In this document: piece by piece, positions 62,118 through 64,000 of the stretch
How positions within the stretch are numbered: position 1 is the stretch's first letter
Layout: every line of letters starts with the position of its first letter
Source: CBDFMG01 sp965221205 [NCBI: bacterium]
Lineage (GTDB): Bacteria; SM23-31
Length of the DNA: 64,000 nt
Assembly: GCA_965221205.1 (NCBI GenBank)
Contig: OZ244870.1
Span: forward strand, 682,001-746,000
Direction of reading: 5' to 3'
Position numbers and translations under genes: made by a program
The notes under the pieces: model-generated
The model's input: only the letters and a program-made list of their open reading frames with translations
Databases searched by the model: none
Told to the model about the DNA's origin: nothing

Positions 62118-64000
62118 ATGATTTTGTTGAATCGAATATTCCTGAACATTTTTTTTGCTGCAGATTGCATTGCCATAAGCAGTCTGTTTGGTGTGCCTGT
62201 ATCTGCGCAGCAGACAGGCATAAACAGCAGCGAAATTGAAATTATTGAAAACGGCATGTCGGGAATTACTATCATCTATACACCAAATATAGAATTGAAA
62301 ACAAGGACAGTGAAAATGAGCACAAATACGTCATTCAACCTTTACCGCGGAACCCACAGCGCTCTGCCCGGTGAACCGATTATTCCGGTGCGGCAGGTGC
62401 TCATTGCTGTTCCCGAAGGATCAAATCCAGTAGTCTCGCTGTCGGAAAGTGATTTCTCCACACACGACAACGTCACCGCCGAGAACGCTCCCGGCACCGC
62501 ATTGTCCGATTCGGTATTCAGGCAGAACAAGTGGCTGAACGGCGAAGTCTATACAACAGGAGAAACCGGTTACTTTCGTCTGCAGCGCGTACTGCCCGTT
62601 ACTATCTACCCGGTTCAGTATAATCCTGTACAACATGTAGCACGAACTGCCCGGCGGATTGTCACTCACATCAATTTCAATGCCGATGCTCAATTATCAA
62701 GAAACGTTTTATCACGTGCCGTCGATACAAAATCTGAAAACCTTTATAATAACCTGATCCTCAACTACGAATCATCCAAAAACTGGCGCAAACAGCCTGA
62801 AACACAGTCGCTGCAGAAATCTGGACAATTTATAGACGGCCTTCTCTTTACTGTTACCATATCGGATGAGGGTGTCTATAAAATTACCTATAATGATCTT
62901 GTTTCTGCCGGCCTTACACCAGAAACGATAGAAACGATCGATTCCCGTTCCATAAAAGTGTACAATAATGGCGGTAGACAGTTGCCGGAAGATATAACCG
63001 AAGTAAGACCGAACGGTCTTGTAGAGAATGCAATCAGAGTAACCGGCGAAGAGGATGGAAGTTTTGATCAGGGTGATCTCATACTTTTTTACGGTAGGGA
63101 TACGAACGGGTGGGAATGGACTCGTTTCAATGAAGTTCGCCATTACCAGAGTGTTTATGCACGTGAAAATCTTTATTGGATATCATTCGGTGGTGCACCG
63201 GGAAAACGGATGCAAACAGAACCACTTTCTCAAAGTACCACCCAGCTTCAGACGTCAGGAAGGGCACTTGTCTACCGTGAAGATGAGCGGGAAAAAATCC
63301 ACAATTCCGGTAATGATTGGTTTATGAACATAATGCTGGGTGGTGACTCGCGGGAATTTATTACAGTTCTTTCCGGATATAAAATCGGTTCCGATACACA
63401 GACACGGGTATTGGTGACATTACCTGCATTTGCTTCAGGTTCTTCGCCTCACAGAGTCAGTGCTTCAGTCAATAACAGTGTTCCGGTAACCGTTTCAACG
63501 ATTGGTTTTACCGATAGAGTTCTCCGGGTAACTACGCCGCTCAGCGATAATGGAATCAATACTCTGAAAGTTAATTATTTATCTGTACCGGGTTCCGGAA
63601 AGACGCTCTATCTTGATTGGTATGAAATTGATTATGAACGTAACCTCCAGCCGGTGGAGGGGGTTGTGAAATTTTATATGCCGCCGGACCCTGGAAATAA
63701 TCAGGAAATGTTGTATAGACTAATAGGATACACAAACGAACAGCCGGATGTGTATAACATTACAGAATTTGATGACGTGCGATTACACGCTGTTTTCTAT
63801 AGCGCGGGTGACGGATCGGCTCAGTTTTCCGCAGCACAAGGGGCGGAACTGCAGCAATTTTATACGGTCGACAGTGACCACTACCGTGAGGTTCCCGCAC
63901 TGAAACCTCGAACGTACCGTGATATCAAGATCAGCAACATCGCTGCCGACATGATCATCGTTTCTCCGAGAGAATTTGAATCTGCCGCGCAGCCGCTTAA
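62118..64000 (+). CDS. porU: PorU-like T9SS sortase, C25 (gingipain-fold) family, 3' end outside window
   Basis: 627 residues are visible and the frame runs off the end. Start ATG 62118 gives a signal peptide (LFGVPVSAQQTG cleavage region). N-terminal region: LYRGTHSALPGEPIIPVRQV, then ISDEGVYKITYNDLVSAGL and DLILFYGRDTNGWEW, the usual layout preceding a C25 peptidase in PorU. The final visible stretch (YRDIKISNIAADMIIVSPRE) enters the peptidase domain; catalytic His and Cys lie beyond the window. PorU removes the C-terminal signal of T9SS cargo and attaches A-LPS. The PorZ-like gene nearby supports this over a stand-alone gingipain. Confidence 0.85.
   Translation, partial: MILLNRIFLNIFFAADCIAISSLFGVPVSAQQTGINSSEIEIIENGMSGITIIYTPNIELKTRTVKMSTNTSFNLYRGTHSALPGEPIIPVRQVLIAVPEGSNPVVSLSESDFSTHDNVTAENAPGTALSDSVFRQNKWLNGEVYTTGETGYFRLQRVLPVTIYPVQYNPVQHVARTARRIVTHINFNADAQLSRNVLSRAVDTKSENLYNNLILNYESSKNWRKQPETQSLQKSGQFIDGLLFTVTISDEGVYKITYNDLVSAGLTPETIETIDSRSIKVYNNGGRQLPEDITEVRPNGLVENAIRVTGEEDGSFDQGDLILFYGRDTNGWEWTRFNEVRHYQSVYARENLYWISFGGAPGKRMQTEPLSQSTTQLQTSGRALVYREDEREKIHNSGNDWFMNIMLGGDSREFITVLSGYKIGSDTQTRVLVTLPAFASGSSPHRVSASVNNSVPVTVSTIGFTDRVLRVTTPLSDNGINTLKVNYLSVPGSGKTLYLDWYEIDYERNLQPVEGVVKFYMPPDPGNNQEMLYRLIGYTNEQPDVYNITEFDDVRLHAVFYSAGDGSAQFSAAQGAELQQFYTVDSDHYREVPALKPRTYRDIKISNIAADMIIVSPREFESAAQPL

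Noticed and set aside
1-64000. CRISPR array
   Set aside because: No series of regularly spaced repeats of 24-40 bases was seen; the only dispersed repeats are IS ends and the intergenic element, spaced kilobases apart.

Overview
The window looks like a chromosomal segment of a Gram-negative FCB-superphylum bacterium, most like the Ignavibacteria / Calditrichota / Marinimicrobia type. The evidence is a secreted beta-propeller protein ending in an NPFNPTTTI-type type IX secretion (T9SS) sorting domain, PorZ-like and PorU-like T9SS components, a DUF5916 outer-membrane protein, an alternative bacterial GlmU, and several lipoproteins and secreted peptidases. No rRNA or ribosomal protein gene is present, so I do not go below that level.

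Layout. 1-11.3 kb: exported proteins (partial T9SS-tagged propeller, sortilin-like BNR propeller, M24-like protein, broken GH3 beta-glucosidase, DUF5916 protein), with a degenerate intergenic repeat after three of them. 11.5-17 kb: a visibly GC-rich foreign block with an IS1595-type remnant, a VapBC pair and a large helicase/nuclease gene broken by frameshifts. 17.2-28.5 kb: alternative GlmU, GH57 and M24 remnants, an IS1595 remnant fused to a nuclease fragment, then intact housekeeping and secreted enzymes (alpha/beta hydrolase, methyltransferase, dipeptidyl-peptidase III, S9 peptidase). 28.7-29.1 kb: tmRNA (ssrA) with terminator. 29.1-42 kb: an AT-rich accessory region. It starts with the C-terminus of a serine recombinase abutting ssrA, followed by a decayed IS3 element, a two-gene unit with a restriction-endonuclease-like protein, a mosaic of transposase, P63C and TPR scraps, and an intact tetR-TolC-MFP-RND efflux operon ending near a solo IS3 end. 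42.4-46.8 kb: tRNA-Leu(UAG), a porin-like gene interrupted by an intact IS3-family element, and a decayed histidine kinase/response regulator pair. 46.9-64 kb: mostly intact core genes (PEP/pyruvate-binding protein, purE, PfkB kinase, rfbD-like reductase, polyprenol-phosphate mannose synthase-like GT2, a second GT2, accA, a GT-C-like membrane protein), ending with porZ-like, a decayed PD40 lipoprotein and the 5' part of porU.

How it works together. The core encodes envelope glycan building (GlmU, RfbD, two GT2s and a GT-C protein) and cell-surface T9SS attachment (PorU/PorZ) that would handle CTD-tagged proteins such as the first one. Secreted peptidases and the decayed GH3/GH57 genes suggest a peptide/polysaccharide scavenging life with loss of sugar-degrading functions.

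The most striking global property is gene decay: at least ten genes carry frameshifts, in-frame stops, short tandem duplications or small internal deletions, and four transposase families or subfamilies have left debris. Some single-base indels could be assembly errors, but substitutions to stop codons and clean deletions cannot all be. The best candidate for an undescribed system is the two-gene unit at 31.3-33.5 kb on the ssrA-linked accessory region; its first protein belongs to no family I recognise.
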